Assembly (NCBI GenBank): GCA_026225945.1
Contig: JAMJFZ010000239.1
Location: 29,486,001-29,550,000, forward strand
Source of the DNA: Cricetomys ansorgei
Lineage: Eukaryota > Chordata > Mammalia > Rodentia > Nesomyidae
Direction: 5' to 3'
DNA length: 64,000 nt
A program made the position numbers and the translations under genes. Below, piece by piece: positions 9,903-22,430 of this stretch; position 1 is the stretch's first letter; each line of letters begins with the position of its first letter. Below the pieces are notes generated by a model that saw nothing but the letters and a program-made list of their open reading frames with translations, did not search any database and was not told the DNA's origin.

Positions 9903-11859
9903 ATATTATAGTTTATAAAAAAACTTAAGATGCAAATCCTTTATAGCACATATGATTTGAAAATATTTTAGGCATTGTTCTTAAAATTAAGGATTTGAAC
10001 TCCAACTCCCATATCGTATTTTATCTTAGCCACTGATACTGCCAATATCTCAAAATATTACTGAGAAAAACTCAGCAACCCAAAATACAGTAAATTTCTT
10101 AGATGCCAAGGATGGCAAAACTATGTCAATAGGTTCTCAGAAGTTCTAAATACTGAGAAGTACATGACAGGCATTTGTCCCAATGAGTTCATATATGTAT
10201 TTATTTATTTATCCATTTTTGTACTGTTCAGTATTGAAACCAACTCTTTCCCATATGCTATCCAAACCCATATCTTTATGTTCATTATTATGATGAAGTT
10301 ATGCATCCTTTGGTATCAGTTAAAAAGTGGCAGAAACAAATGGAAAATTTAGGTTTCTTTCAATGGAAACATCAAACTGTTTGAGATTTCCCCATGTAAC
10401 TAGAAAGCCCTTTTAGTTTTAGCCATATTGTGCTTCTCCTAGCAAGGCTTAGAGCTCTCTATACTGTCACATGCCTGTTAGTCTCCTGTGAGGCAATCAC
10501 TACTCTCTTTTGCCTTGCTGGAGGCTCATATAGCAAACCTTTCCTCTGTGAGCGCCACACTCCAAATATTAGGCATATGCTTCACTTATCTATTTAACAG
10601 AGGTAACATGAATTGCAAATGAAATACCTGCTAAAGCATTTTTGCTTATTAAAGCTGTGTGGTGTTCACTGTCATCAATGCTGTTAGAACAGGTACATTG
10701 AAAGCTTGATACTAGTTTTAAAATTATTTGTGGCCACACACCGCTCTCTTGTTAAATGCACTGTCTCATGATATGCATTCTACTTTCCTCCAAAGGTGTG
10801 TTAGTATTTTCTTACTGTTTCCTTTGTGTGCAGACTGAATGTATTTTGTACAGTCTCTAATTTGAAAATAGGAAATGACATGAAGAAGGAACCATTTGGT
10901 AAATTAATGAAACATTTAACAATTATACAGATTTTGTGACTCCAAATCAGTACATTAAGGCTTTTGATTCACTTATCTTTAATTCATGTGCAGTTCATTG
11001 ATGCAAATGTTTTGCTTATGACATTTCTATTAAATCAAGCCTATGTCCTACTACAATCTCCATGTGACCTTAAGGCCTTATCTGACTTTTTAACTTCACT
11101 CAGTGATATTAATGATAAGACACGTTCTTCTTTCCTGGAAATTTTGAGAGCTCTTTCATACCATTACTTCAGAAAATGATTGTTCAGTAACTACTCATGG
11201 CAATTTTTAGTACAAAGAATATTTGGGCAACATTTATTTGCATATTTAACTTACTTGATTACCATAGAGATAATCTTATGATTGATTTTCTATTTAATTT
11301 AAACCTAATGCAGAATAAATGCACAGACAATGAAAGATATCATTTAGAAATGGTAAGAAAATGATCCTCAGTAATAAACTTACTAAGTGATCTAGGAACT
11401 TCCAGACATTTCCCATGTGTGATTTTGTATAGTTTACAGTATACATTTTTATTTATCATGTTATGATTGTTTCTTGACTATTAAATACACTCACTTAAAC
11501 TTTCAAGCACTTCAACATAAAACTTTCTCAATCACTTTTTATTGAAGAGTCTCTGGGTTACAGCTTTTACGTATTAAAGGAGGCAGTAATAACTTTATAT
11601 GTGGTAAAATCTTCCTCTTAATATTTACTATTTCAATGTAAGAGGATATTAAAAGATAAGGATAACGTTGATTCAGATTTTCATAAACAAATAGATTTTT
11701 TAAATCGTTTTACGAATACTACTAACTGACTTCCTGTGACCTGAATACTAATTAACACTATACACAAATTACTAAACAAGGCACATTATCTATTTTCAAA
11801 TCCCATGTTTTTCAATTTTTACAGTTTTAATATGTTTATTGACTTGTTTTTAAACTCTA
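9903..11859. other. unassigned AT-rich sequence
   Basis: About 2 kb with no gene or repeat that I can name. Confidence 0.5.
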
Positions 11860-12030
11860 TAGTTTGATTTCCAGTACCACATAAAACCATGCACAATGGC
11901 ATTCATTTGTGGTCTCAGCACAGGGTAAGAGGAGACAAGAAGATCAAAAATTAAACGTCAACTTCATCTACATAGTGTGTTAGAGGTCAGCCTGGGGTAC
12001 ATAAGATCCTCTCTCTCAAAAAGAAAAAAA
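11860..12030 (+). mobile_element. B4-type SINE (ID/B1 composite)
   Basis: A tRNA-like AGTTTGATTTCCAGTACCAC segment leads into a B1-like body (GGTCTCAGCACAGGG, AGAGGTCAGCCTGGGGTACATAAGA). It ends in CTCTCTCTCAAAAAGAAAAAAA. That ID-then-B1 order is the B4 structure. The 5' head is missing or too diverged to see. Confidence 0.72.
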
Positions 12031-12839
12031 TCCTACAGAAATTTAGACAAAGGGTACAGACGAATTCTGTACAGTATTAAAGATGTTATATTAATACAAA
12101 TGACTCTCAAATTTAAAAAAAAGAATTCCTAAATTATAATTTTGTTGTTGTTACTGCTCCTACTTACCTCTGTTTATTAGAAATTCAAATATTTAATTAT
12201 TGGGCTACAGGTAAATTTCTTGAAGCTTATGAGTATTCCACTTGACCAACTCATTGCATAATTAATATAAACATTCATAGAGAAGTGTAGATTATCCCTG
12301 GAAAAGATGTTCTCTGACCCTTCTCCTTCTCCTAGGTAAAGAAATTAATCCAGGTATGTCAGTCTTCAGGATACAAGAAAGGTAATAGTCCCAATTTGTC
12401 AAGAACAGGAGTTTATCTCACAACTGTAAAGGATAAGAAAGCAAGTATGTGGTGTGTTCCTTTTATTGAGCTCTGCTCACATGGTGGCATATGTATAGGC
12501 AATGAGAGACAGACATTAGTGGTCCACTATGTAGATGAACAGAGAGGGCAGACTTCAAATCTTCAGATGTATGGGCAGGAATTGAATCTTCATATGGATA
12601 TACAGAGAGGTTAGATACTGACTTTTTATATGTTAGGTGTGTTAAGAAAAAGTTCACTCTATCAAACTCATTATAATGGCATTAATTGATTCATAAGGAC
12701 TCTGTCCTAATGAGCAAAAATTTCCCAAACGCCACATTTCTGAACTTTTTCACTGAGTGTAGAGGAATGTTTAATCATTTATTTCAACAGCATGGTTCCT
12801 CTGGGAAAGAATCATAATGAAAGGCCTGTGTGATAGCTA
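12031..12839. other. unassigned sequence
   Basis: No recognised element. Overlapping frames on both strands near 12396-12657 (64-72 codons) have no recognisable protein features. Confidence 0.5.
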
Positions 12840-13080
12840 AGAAGGGATAAAATCTAAAAGTTTATATGAAGAGATCACATCCAGGTGTCTGTGTGGTTCA
12901 GATGGAATGTAGGAAGAACGTTAGTGCACACCTTCAATCCCAGTATTCAAAAGACAGTGGTGGTACATGCCTTTAATCCAAGCACTTCAGAGAGAGGAAA
13001 TGACATCTGAGATGAGTCAGAGTGAAGGGAAGGCAAAGTGATGAATCAGAGGAAGAATTGGCAGAGTGTCTCAGGGAAAG
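12840..13080 (+). mobile_element. LTR family B, 5' fragment
   Basis: Aligns with the first 270 bp or so of the LTR at 49412. Shared words are CATCCAGGTG/CATTCCAGGTG, ATGGAATGTAG, the two AATCC-type B1-head-like units (about 12920-12990), then GACATCTG, GTCAGAGTGAA, GGCAAAGT and GAAGA.TTGGCAGAGT. The 3' two-thirds of the LTR is absent. Confidence 0.68.
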
Positions 13081-14799
13081 CCCATTTGTTTGGGAAAGTA
13101 CAAAGGATGAGGATCTTATTTGTGAAAGAAACAGAGGAATAAAATGAAGCCATTCGCATCAGATTCTGCATGTATAGTCACTTACCTACTCTTTTGCTCA
13201 TAAAATAGAGAAATGCACGCATGCAGGTGTGGTCTCAAGGAAGAACAGTTCATGGGATCATCTCTACAAAATGACAATATTTTTGTAGATCATGTTTTTC
13301 CCAAGTCTATCAGGAGATTCACATGTAAAACAGTGTTCAATGACAATATACAAATGAAACACAGGAGGCCCTCTGGGTTTATGGACGCAAGACCATCAGT
13401 ATTCAGCATTTATTATCAACATGACATGTACTAGAATTATTGATGACGATCCTCTGAGTGGCTTTGGCCCTACTTGTTCTAGTGTTTTAAATACAAAAGC
13501 AGTATCACTGGTCCTGGGCTGTCCATAGTTCTGCTAAAGGGGAGATTAAGAAGTTAAAGAAAGTGGTAATAACTAATCATTTCCTGATGTGGAGCCCCTC
13601 CCCTGGTATAACCAGAACTAACAGATGTGAGAAAAACAATGAGAGCTTTGGGTTTTCTGGATTTAATATACATTAGGAGAAAACCAACCTGGAGCAACTT
13701 TAAACCTTGCTCCATCCCAAGTGCCTATATATTTTACCCTAGAAGAAAATAATGTGTGTATGTTTACTTAACAAAAAAACTTTAAATGCATATGCGGCTT
13801 TGTGAGAATGCTACATACATGAAAGTAAATATACAATGGAGTCCCTCTTATAGGAGAAGTCTTCACATCTATGTTTCTTATGAGAACCGGCAACAGAGGC
13901 AAAGAGGGGACAGAAGTCCAGACAGAGTTAACAATCTCTAATGAGAAATGTGATCTTTAGATTCCTCCATGCCTAAAACCAAACATTATGTTCAAAGACA
14001 TAGAATTCTCATGCACACCAAGAAAACATTTCTGATGTCTAATTTTTTCCCCTCTATCATGCAGAGCATATGCCTGCCAATGACTTTTGATATTAAATGC
14101 CATAGAAACTAGCACATGTTGGAAAGACAAAACAATGTGTGACTACATAAGTAACCATTAAAAAAGCATAATGGGTCAGATTTTAGGGATCACTAAAGCT
14201 AGGTCAAAGCCAAACATTACTCTTAGTCATTGATTACAGATAGGCTCTTGGATGTATGCCTTCCAGAAAAGGCATATGAATAAGAAGACAAAAAAGTCAA
14301 GCTTCTTTATCTCTTCCTAAACCATTTGATTTTTAATAGTGTGGTAAGGAAACGTAGTTTTATATTATGTATGATTGGACTGGAATGTGACTCCAAACAT
14401 GCTAGAAACTTTTCTTGTGACAATCCTACTTCGAGAAACTTACTGTAATTCTAATCTGTATTGGAGTGTACTGCTATTCCAAACCAACTTGAAGGAAATA
14501 ACAAGAACTATGGAGGAATGGAGCAACACATTGAACCAGTCTATATCAGGTATTAAAGGCGTAAACATAGAGTGCTTACTATAGATTTTACGGCACAGTG
14601 TTAGTTTTTACTCAATACAGGATACATGTTTTACAGCTGTTGTTCATATATATAGATTTTCTCTCTTCGTTTCACAGCATTAAAATAATCCACCTGCTGA
14701 GAAACCTAATGCATTAAGACCAAATCTCTATCTGTTCTGAGGCTGAAGCATTTTGAGCCTTCAGTTTTTCCACATGTTCACAGTATCTGATTGTCAATT
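13081..14799. other. unassigned sequence
   Basis: About 1.7 kb without a recognisable gene or repeat. Frames at 13213-13434 and 14375-14584 have no features I recognise. Confidence 0.5.
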
Positions 14800-15045
14800 C
14801 TAAACAAGCTCCCCCAACCCTTTATTAAAGTTGTACATGTAGCATTATATAGAATGAAAAGGTTACAGATAGGAATACACATAGAGACACAAATATTCAT
14901 GAAATATCATTTAGTCAACAAAAGAGGTCACAAATTTGAAGGAGTATGGGGAAGGATATATGGGAGAATTAAGAGAGAGGACAGGGAAGGGAGACATTTC
15001 ATAATATAAGTTATAATATCAAAAAAATAAAAGGGAGCAAAAAAC
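14800..15045 (+). mobile_element. L1 3' UTR end fragment
   Basis: Ends in the pattern of rodent L1 3' UTRs: TTTGAAGGAGTATGGGGAAGG, TATATGGGAGAATTAAGAGAGAGGA, CAGGGAAGGGAGA, then TATAATATCAAAAAAATAAAA. The left limit is uncertain. No ORF2 is attached, so this is a 5'-truncated insertion. Confidence 0.65.
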
Positions 15046-18000
15046 TTTGTCATTTAAAATTCTCATTGCCATTAAATGCTATTAGTTTTAGTAGACACTA
15101 AACTATAGGAATTTCTGGTTTGATAAAGTGAGAAAATATTACTTGCTAACCATGGGTGTTAATGTTTATTCTTTATCTATCTTGAAGAGCTAGTGATCAG
15201 CATTGGTATCTGAAGTAGAGCAATATCTTTGAAAACTCATCTTTCTCATATGGAGGGCACCTTTTTTTCTCACCTTTAAGACTATCATTTTTTTTTTTCC
15301 TTCTGGACTCCACCTTCACCTGCCCTCATTATAACTAATGACTCTGTGTTTCATCTGGTTTCATTATTTGGCAGTGTTAGGGAACCTTTAAAGCAAATTA
15401 CAATTATTAGTTTATCTGGTTATCTGTCATACAAATATAATCAGTACATTAAATGCAGTACATCCCATTACTGGAAGGTAGTAATGTAAAATACAAGTTT
15501 TTAGATGCAATGATTAAGGAATCATGCATATTTTGATTTAAGCATGATTGATATTGACATACTGAAATCTAAAGCATTCCATTTAATTCTTTCAAACTAT
15601 GTTATCATTGAAAAAGATGAAAAGTTGTTAAGTTTTCTACTTACAGAATTCACTAAAATGTCTGTCAGAGTATGCCAACAATTGACACTGAATGTCAACA
15701 TTGTTCGCATTTTTTTTTCTCTTAGTCTGTAGAATAATTAGGATTACAGTACACTCTAAATTCTGGTTTAGTCTCCTCTGCTTTTCAGATAAATGTATAC
15801 AAGCTTAGAATTTATAGGAATGGCAACACACAAAACTTGAAATTGGAAGTATTAACTTAAAAGCATGAAATAAATGTTTTCCTTGATAAGCATGAAAATA
15901 AGTTTTCTGACCTGTAGAAAAAGAGGTCCACTATTCTAGTTTTGGGGGTAGTATGAGTTATTTCAAACAGCCTGTCCACTGCGCTTGTACTTGCAAGTAA
16001 TTTTACAAATAATATAATAAGTGGTCTCATATTCTGCAAAAAGCTCTTTTTTCCAAAGAATAAATCAAAAGAAACAATTCCTAATGATTATTTCGTTTCT
16101 TTGTAAAAATACCAAGTCACCTAAACACTGGCACACAGGACAAAAATAACTGAGTATTTACCCTATAATTATGTGATATTAACTTTATAATTAAAGGAAC
16201 GAGAGTTGCCACGTACACAAAGTGCACTTACAGGAAGTAAGTGCACTATAAAATAAAGCAATTATAGAAATAAACTATATAATTAAAAATCTCTTAAGGC
16301 AGCAACAAGGCTTGCCCATCTAATTCTAAAAGTACAGGATAGTTACTCCAGATGCATTATCCTGTAGTTTACAAGAATAGTAAATGTATCTTTTTCAGAG
16401 TGCTGTTCTCTGGGAAAGAACACAAACAAGCTAAAACCTTTTAATTTGTTCCCAGAGTGAATACACCCACTGGGCTTGGGGTACAGGCTCAAGTTAGATG
16501 AGCATTCTTCCCACGAGTGTCCAAATGCATTTTTGATAAGAAGCAATGATTCAAAGCAGACTCATCCTTTGGCATTGAGGGAAACAATGCCTCTTTGTAA
16601 AAGCTGATCTCAATAAGCACTAAACTGCTTTTCCAGAACCTCTCAGAATAGCTGCAGAGACATTTCTTTTTTAGACAACCACATGCTTGATCCATCCAAG
16701 GGTTCCCATCATTTTGAGGATGTGCACTTGACAACACATGACTCAATATTCACTTTACTATTATATTCATGTCTATTAGTACAACTTCCTGCTCACAATA
16801 TCTTCTTAGACAATCTGGAATAACTTGACTTTATCCTGGTATCATTTATAGAACATTAATCACTAACAGTGGTAAAGGTAAGAATCTTTATGATTTGAGA
16901 AACACTCACCTTAAAATGCAGTGTAGCTATGACTGAACTCCCAGCTGCCAATATAGAATGATTTGCATGGATGTCTACCATCAGATTGCATTTGAGAAGC
17001 TGTCATAGACAAGAATCCATTAATAAAAAATCAATTTACTCCCCTAACGTTGGCTTCCAACAAACTGCATGACCTAAATGAATTTTTCTATAAAACGTAT
17101 CAGTAAAATTTTTAGAAAACTACGCAAAATAGGTTGAACCCTTGTTTAACTTTACCCGTTTCAATCAAGATGTCAAAATGGCACATCACCTATCACAACA
17201 GAACTTCTTCATTTGCATGACCAGCATCTAATAATTGACTACTTACAGTGCTCCTTAGGTCTTTATATTATTTCATTTATAATTAAATCAAAATCAGTAT
17301 AGAAGCAATATAACCATAGATTAATAAGTAGAAACAGAGTGAAGTATCCTAAATCTCTTATGTTGACTGCTATTACTACTCCATTTCATATGTAATAGAT
17401 GAAGGTAGTAGCTCACCACTTTCTGTAAAATTAGTAAACTGTAGATAACACTGACATTGTGACTATGCAGACCACAAAGAACTAAACTTCCATTAATATA
17501 TATATACATCTATATATATATTTCCTCCACTATATGTAAATCTTAGTAATTTCAATGGCCTGAAGTATATAATTGTCTAAATGTCCCAATAGAACTACCA
17601 ATATAAACACATATTTCTTTAGAAGATACTCAATCTAAGTCATTTCTTACTAGTCTTGGAAACAAAATTTTCTAGGACATCAAATCCAGTGCCTCTCACC
17701 ACATCTAGGCTTGTCCTCTGCTCAATGCTTTGGAATTTTCAGGTCAAACTACAGTTAAGACTCTTCTCAATGAGATAGCATAATTAGATACATTTACATA
17801 TTTTGTTATTGTTCTCTTCATAATATTTACACTTTTAATTTTAAACTATCCACTAATAATTTCTCCTCTTTTTCCTCTCCCCCAAATATTTAACTAATAC
17901 AAAACAAAAACTGTAAAACTATTCCTTCAGAAATAAATGGGTGAAAATTCATTTGCTTCTCTTTTTGCCAAATAAACCAGTAATAGGCTTACTTATAATT

Positions 18001-18169
18001 GCAATGATCTTTTTATTTCCAGGCTTGCTATGCCCAATCTCAAACAAACTAACAGTTTCACAACTGTCTTATTGCTTTTCCACAAATATTGTTAGAGATT
18101 ATTTTTAAAATAATAAATATACAAGATAAAAATAATGTCTATGTTAAATCATTTTTAATCTTATAAATG
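15046..18169. other. unassigned AT-rich sequence
   Basis: About 3.1 kb with no element that I can name except the TA-rich patch. All frames here are 60-85 codons and unremarkable. Confidence 0.5.
17494..17521. repeat. (TA)n-rich tract
   Basis: Two TATATATA runs separated by CATC. Confidence 0.85.
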
Positions 18170-18289
18170 TCTTTTTATGATGTGCGTATGTGTGCACATA
18201 CCATTGTGCACAATTTAAGGTCAGAGAACCATTTCAGTCAGTCAGTCTTCAACTTCCACCTTGTTTGACTAAGACAGAGTCTAACTTAT
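18170..18289 (-). mobile_element. diverged SINE fragment, B3-like
   Basis: Plus-strand words GTGTGCACATACCATTGTGCAC, AAGGTCAGAGAACCATTTCAG and CTTCAACTTCCACCTTGTTTGA follow the order of an antisense B3A-like SINE. The head is missing. Confidence 0.45.
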
Positions 18290-18334
18290 TTAGGGTTTTA
18301 TTGCTGTGAAGACACACCATGACCATGGCAATTC
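18290..18334 (-). mobile_element. dispersed repeat family C, terminal fragment
   Basis: Only the antisense tail is kept (TAGGGTTTTATTGCTGTGAAG followed by ACACACCATGACC). It is cut off by the TTTA tract and the L1 fragment that follows. Confidence 0.55.
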
Positions 18335-18371
18335 TTTTATTTATTTATTTGTTTATGTATTTATTTATTTT
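18335..18371. repeat. (TTTA)n microsatellite
   Basis: Nine or so TTTA-type units with GTTTATG interruptions. It looks like the degenerate A-tail (antisense) of the adjoining L1. Confidence 0.85.
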
Positions 18372-18520
18372 TCTTCTCTCATACAATGCATCTCAACCAC
18401 AGCCTCCCCTCCCTCCACTCCTCCCAGCTCCCCTGAACATTCCCTCTTCCCCAGATCCACACCAACCCCCTGTTTTCCCTCATAGAGTACCAAATGTCTT
18501 CAGAAACCAAACCACACTTA
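18372..18520 (-). mobile_element. L1 (Lx-like) 3' fragment, antisense
   Basis: TCTCATACAATGCATCTC, then ACCACAGCCTCCCCTCCCTC, CACTCCTCCCAGCTCCCC and CCCCAGATCCACACC is the antisense pyrimidine-rich segment of rodent L1 non-coding ends. The Pro-rich frame at 18319-18585 is its translation. Confidence 0.6.
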
Positions 18521-19513
18521 GAACTAACTTAACACTGGATTTTGTATATTTTTTCAATCTTTTTTTTTATTTCTTCTACTGCTAATTGCCACATTAAGTA
18601 CAGCTAAAAGCAACAACCATAAATCATAAACCTTATCTTATTGTGAGAATGCCCTGAAATATCCACTTACAGATTAGTTCATCACTTTCAACTCAGCCAA
18701 CCAAAGAGAGTTAGGGCTTGGAAACTGCAGCCAAATAATTTTACCAAAATCTACAAAATTTCCTGAGAATATTTGGTCATATCTGAAACCTTATTCAAAC
18801 TGACTTTATTGTCTGTATTTCTATACACATCCCACTTATCTGAATTCTTATCAGAATTTTCTACTAAATTCTACCTGGGAAGGACCTATCTAAGCCACAC
18901 CTTTAAGCTATTCTGAATTCTTCCAACAGATCATAGCTTCCTTTTTCATCAATGTTATTCCATCGAGATCCCAGACCATAGGATGGTGCTTGCTACATTC
19001 GGGGTGGCTTTTCCCTCTTAGTAAGTCCTGCTCCGGAGATGCTTCTAGATATACCTAAGATGTGCTTTCTAATCTCGGAGGTTCTCCTCAGTCTACTTAA
19101 AATGACTATCAAGATTACCCAGCACAGTGTCTAGAAGACATCGTAGTTTTAAGAGACTCACAATGATGGCAGAGATTTCCAATGTAAATAGAAATGGACT
19201 TAACATTAGTTGTCAGTTTAGTATTGCATCACAGATAATTTGACTTAAATCATGATTTCAAAAAAGCCTGTCTTTAACAACATGCATTTGAAAATAGAAG
19301 TTATAAATTGAAATTGTATAATTTATTGTGACTTTATAGAATTCATATAGTGTTTTCTGATTTTTATAACACTAAATTTGATCATCCTTGAACCTACTTT
19401 CAATCATTTTAATGTCCATAGATAAATAAGGAGAAAACTGTCATTTAAAAAAAAAGTTTATTTAACAAATACTTAATATATTTTCATATTTAGTATTTGA
19501 TATAAGATACTCA
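18521..19513. other. unassigned sequence
   Basis: No recognisable gene or element before the B1 insertion. Confidence 0.5.
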
Positions 19514-19528
19514 AATTATATTTTATTT

Positions 19529-19714
19529 ATTTTTGGTTTTGTTTTTTGTTTTTGTTTTTGTTTTTGGTTTTTTTTGAGACAGAATTTCTCTATTGTAATT
19601 CTGGCTGTCCTAGAATTCATTCTGTAGACCAAACTGGACCCCAACTCACAGAGATATGCCTGCATCTGCCTCCCTAATGCTGGGATTAAAGGCATGCATC
19701 ACCACAAGCCTGCT
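19529..19714 (-). mobile_element. B1 SINE with intact target-site duplication
   Basis: On the minus strand it reads as a full B1: GATGCATGCCTTTAATCCCAG, CATTAGGGAGGCAGATGCAGG, then GAGACAGAATTTCTC-type 3' end antisense and a (GTTTTT)n tail. A perfect 15-bp duplication flanks it (19514-19528 and 19715-19729, AATTATATTTTATTT), which is the mark of L1-mediated insertion into an A/T-rich site. It is among the least decayed elements in the window. Confidence 0.95.
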
Positions 19715-19852
19715 AATTATATTTTATTTTATTGTCCTAAGATCTTCCTTCTCAATATGCTTGGCTGCCATTTAAAGCCAAACCCTTACTTAACAAGGTA
19801 TATTGTATGTTCTCTCTAAAAGTTTTCAATCAAACTATACTGAGATATAGAT

Positions 19853-19912
19853 AAGTAGATAGAATGATGATAGATGATAGAAAGAAAGACAGATGATGAT
19901 GGATAGATAGAT

Positions 19913-19951
<39 letters not shown>

Positions 19952-20020
19952 GATAGATAGAGTTAGATAGGTTGATAGAGATATATAGATAGGTGATATA
20001 TAGATAGATATTTAGATATC
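19853..20020. repeat. (GATA)n tetranucleotide array, imperfect
   Basis: A core of uninterrupted ATAG units (about 19913-19951) flanked by ATGATAG, AAAG and ATATAG variants. Confidence 0.93.
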
Positions 20021-20309
20021 ATTATATATTTATTACACATTGATACATATGAGTGAAGGGTGCTGTAAAGGTTTTATACAAAATATTAGAGAGACAGACA
20101 GGAAGATGCATTCAGATGCTGATTGAGTATCACTTAAAGATATTAGACATTAAACTAGATGCAAGGACTGGGTGGGCTTTGTTTCCCTCAGGAAGAACCA
20201 AAAAGAAATTCATTTGTGTTTGTTAAGAAGGTCAAGAGTTACTAGATGTGGATTCCATGCTCGCCATCCTTACATTTTATAGTTTATACTGGATGCATAC
20301 CTTCCTCAG

Positions 20310-20600
20310 CCACTCGTAAACTGAACTGGGGTTGGGTTCTTACCGACAAACCATGGGTGATGGTCGTTATTTCTGTCTCTGGCTCAAAAATCCTCCTTGT
20401 TTACCACCTCCCATGTTCATTTGCCATTACACTGTGACTTGGGTTCTTATATTGAAGATGACAACATTTCAGAAGATCCTTGACCCCCATGTTGTATGGC
20501 AAAGAGCCATCTTGACTGTAATAAATCATGATGTGAGTGAGAAAATGAACATTATGTTAAGGCCCTGAGAATCGGAGCTGTGGCTGGTTACATTCTCACC
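20310..20600 (+). mobile_element. old mammalian repeat relic (MaLR or MER type)
   Basis: The end of this stretch (ATGTGAGTGAGAAAATGAAC, TTAAGGCCCTGAGAATCGGAG, CTGGTTAC) resembles the GTGAGAAATAAA / TTAAGCCACTGAGATT / TTGTTAC ending of old mammalian repeats. I cannot assign a family. Two short overlapping frames (20246-20437, 20332-20568) lie here and have no recognised protein. Confidence 0.3.
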
Positions 20601-20805
20601 AATCCACTAACTCAAAGAGTTATTGATGCCATTAGATTTGTTAACACACATTAAATATTGGGGTGCATGCCTTGAGTATATTAATACTTGATAAATGTCA
20701 CATATTTCTAGAGTATGATTTACATATGGTATATGGGGATAACGGTACATTATTACGAGAGTTTTCAATGTAGGCAGACTAGTGTATAAAATGGCAGTGT
20801 ATAGA
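20601..20805. other. unassigned spacer
   Basis: No recognised feature. Confidence 0.5.
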
Positions 20806-20930
20806 TGCCGGCATTGGGTACATACCTCTGATCTGAGCATTTGGGAGGCAGAGGCAGGAAGATAGAGTTCAATGCCACCATTGACTTTATAACAAGGTTC
20901 AGGCCCTCCTTGATTATGTGAGTTCCGGAC
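20806..20930 (+). mobile_element. B1-related SINE, diverged
   Basis: GCCGGCATTGGGTACATACCTC, then GCATTTGGGAGGCAGAGGCAGG and AGATAGAGTTCAATGCCACC match the B1 order (GCCGGGCGTGGTGG, CACTCGGGAGGCAGAGGCAGG, GAGTTCGAGGCCA). The 3' half is poorly preserved. Confidence 0.75.
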
Positions 20931-21071
20931 TCACCCTCACCCACACAGATGACAATACAGATTATGAATTAGATAAATTAAATTCATTAGAATCTATTTC
21001 ATTGGGCCAGTTATTTGGCCATATATTTGACTAATTATGTCTCTATGTCCCTGATTTTAATGGAAAGATTA

Positions 21072-21128
21072 TGAGCTGGGTATGATGGCATATTCTTGCA
21101 GTCCCAGAAATCAGAGGTCAAGAAAGTA
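21072..21128 (+). mobile_element. B1 5' fragment
   Basis: GAGCTGGGTATGATGGCATATTC, TTGCAGTCCCAG and AGAGGTCAAGAAAG is the B1 left end, broken off after about 55 bp. Confidence 0.6.
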
Positions 21129-22261
21129 CTTTTAAAAAAGAGGAAGGATGATTTAATTGTGAGATTAATGTACACTCATTGTCACAAATAACAATGAAAT
21201 ACTAAGATGTCTATGGTCATACTTTATTTCTCTCTCTTTCCCAGACTCTCTCCTCCCTTCCGTTTAGCGATTAACATTCCTGTCAATGCATACTTCTTCA
21301 TCTATAGAAGCTTTCCGTTCAAGATTTCAGCATTTGACTGTCTGGCATAAGATAAAAGTCTCTGTCTTCTGGGCTTCCTGAGATCTGGGGCACCTGCAGG
21401 TTGGTTGCCTGCCTCCTGGTGGGAAACATGAACAATCTAGCTCAGCGTGATTAGCTTTTGTCACAGAAGCAAAAGAACAAAGCCAACTCTTTGGGTGTTT
21501 GTAATGTTTCTTTGTCAGTGGCATCTCCGATGAGCATTGTGGTTTGTTTGCCTACGATTTAATCTCAGCTCTTTTCCCATGCTCCTGTGAAGAAGAGGGT
21601 AATCACACCGGAAGTGATGGCCTTGGTGGTAAGATCATTTTTCTGATAATGTTGTCAACGAACTTCAATCAGCAAATACCCAGGCTTCACCTTGGTCAAA
21701 GGTCAAATGGTTCTTGTTAAATGACCAGCTTTCCTCTTCTGCCTACAGAATTAACACATGAATTTAGATAATCTAAATTCTGTCTTTCCTCTACATCTTT
21801 GCGTCAAATTAAAAAAAAAAAATCTACGTGAAAATAACGTGACTTGTATGTGAATCCAAATCCTGAATTATTAAGAATGCTCCAGAAAAAAATAAATCAT
21901 CTGAAACCAGAAATAGATTCTAAATATAGAGCTTATTAATATTTTCAATGAAATATCAGACTTCTCTGTGAGATTGCAGCCTCTGAGTTGGGCCTAGCTT
22001 TCTTATTGCATTTTTCCAGACTACACAGACACATATACATATACACAGTGCAGATACTCATTAAATAATTTTCAAATGAATGTATGAAAGCTGCCACTTG
22101 CACACTTTCTTCATCAATCAAAGATCTCATTCTAACACCGGCCCCTTTCAAGTAAGAACATACAAGCAGCTCAAGTCCAACAATCCAGTTAGCCTTGATT
22201 GAGAGTTGAGTGCTTTTCTGGGTCTCGTGTAATTGTTTCATTTTCATTCTCACATTATTTT
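21129..22261. other. unique sequence with a possible regulatory segment
   Basis: No repeat recognised. The part from about 21340 to 21760 is richer in GC and more complex than its surroundings, and it contains the DR1 motif. The minus frame at 21945-22253 (102 codons) has no feature that I recognise. Confidence 0.45.
21693..21705 (+). promoter_or_regulatory. DR1 nuclear-receptor-type motif
   Basis: TGGTCA-A-AGGTCA: two AGGTCA-like half-sites, the second perfect, separated by one base. This is the arrangement bound by HNF4, RXR heterodimers and COUP-TF. A 13-bp motif will occur by chance in mammalian DNA, so occupancy is not implied. Confidence 0.4.
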
Positions 22262-22430
22262 CTTAATAATCATCTGAAATGCATAATATTATGATACTTA
22301 TTTAACAGATCAGTAAACAGAGACTTACAAAGATTAAGCAAATTTCCCATGATTAGACAGTTATTCCATGGAGATCCTGGGTACTGAGCCATGTCTGTTT
22401 GTCTCTATGAGCACTGGCCTGGCCAGTAAT
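22262..22430 (+). mobile_element. MIR SINE
   Basis: TATTATGATACTTATTTAACAG, CAGTAAACAGAGACTTACAAAG, TTAAGCAAATTTCCCATGATTAG, CAGTTATTCC and GATCCTGGGTACTGAGCC follow the MIR core order (ATTTTACAGATGAGGAAACTGAGGC, TTAAGTAACTTGCCCAAGGTCA, CAGC, AGGATTCGAACCC). Confidence 0.78.

Noticed and set aside
9544..9928. Cys-Val-rich frames of 98-113 codons
   Set aside because: Translated TG microsatellite within a B3 SINE.
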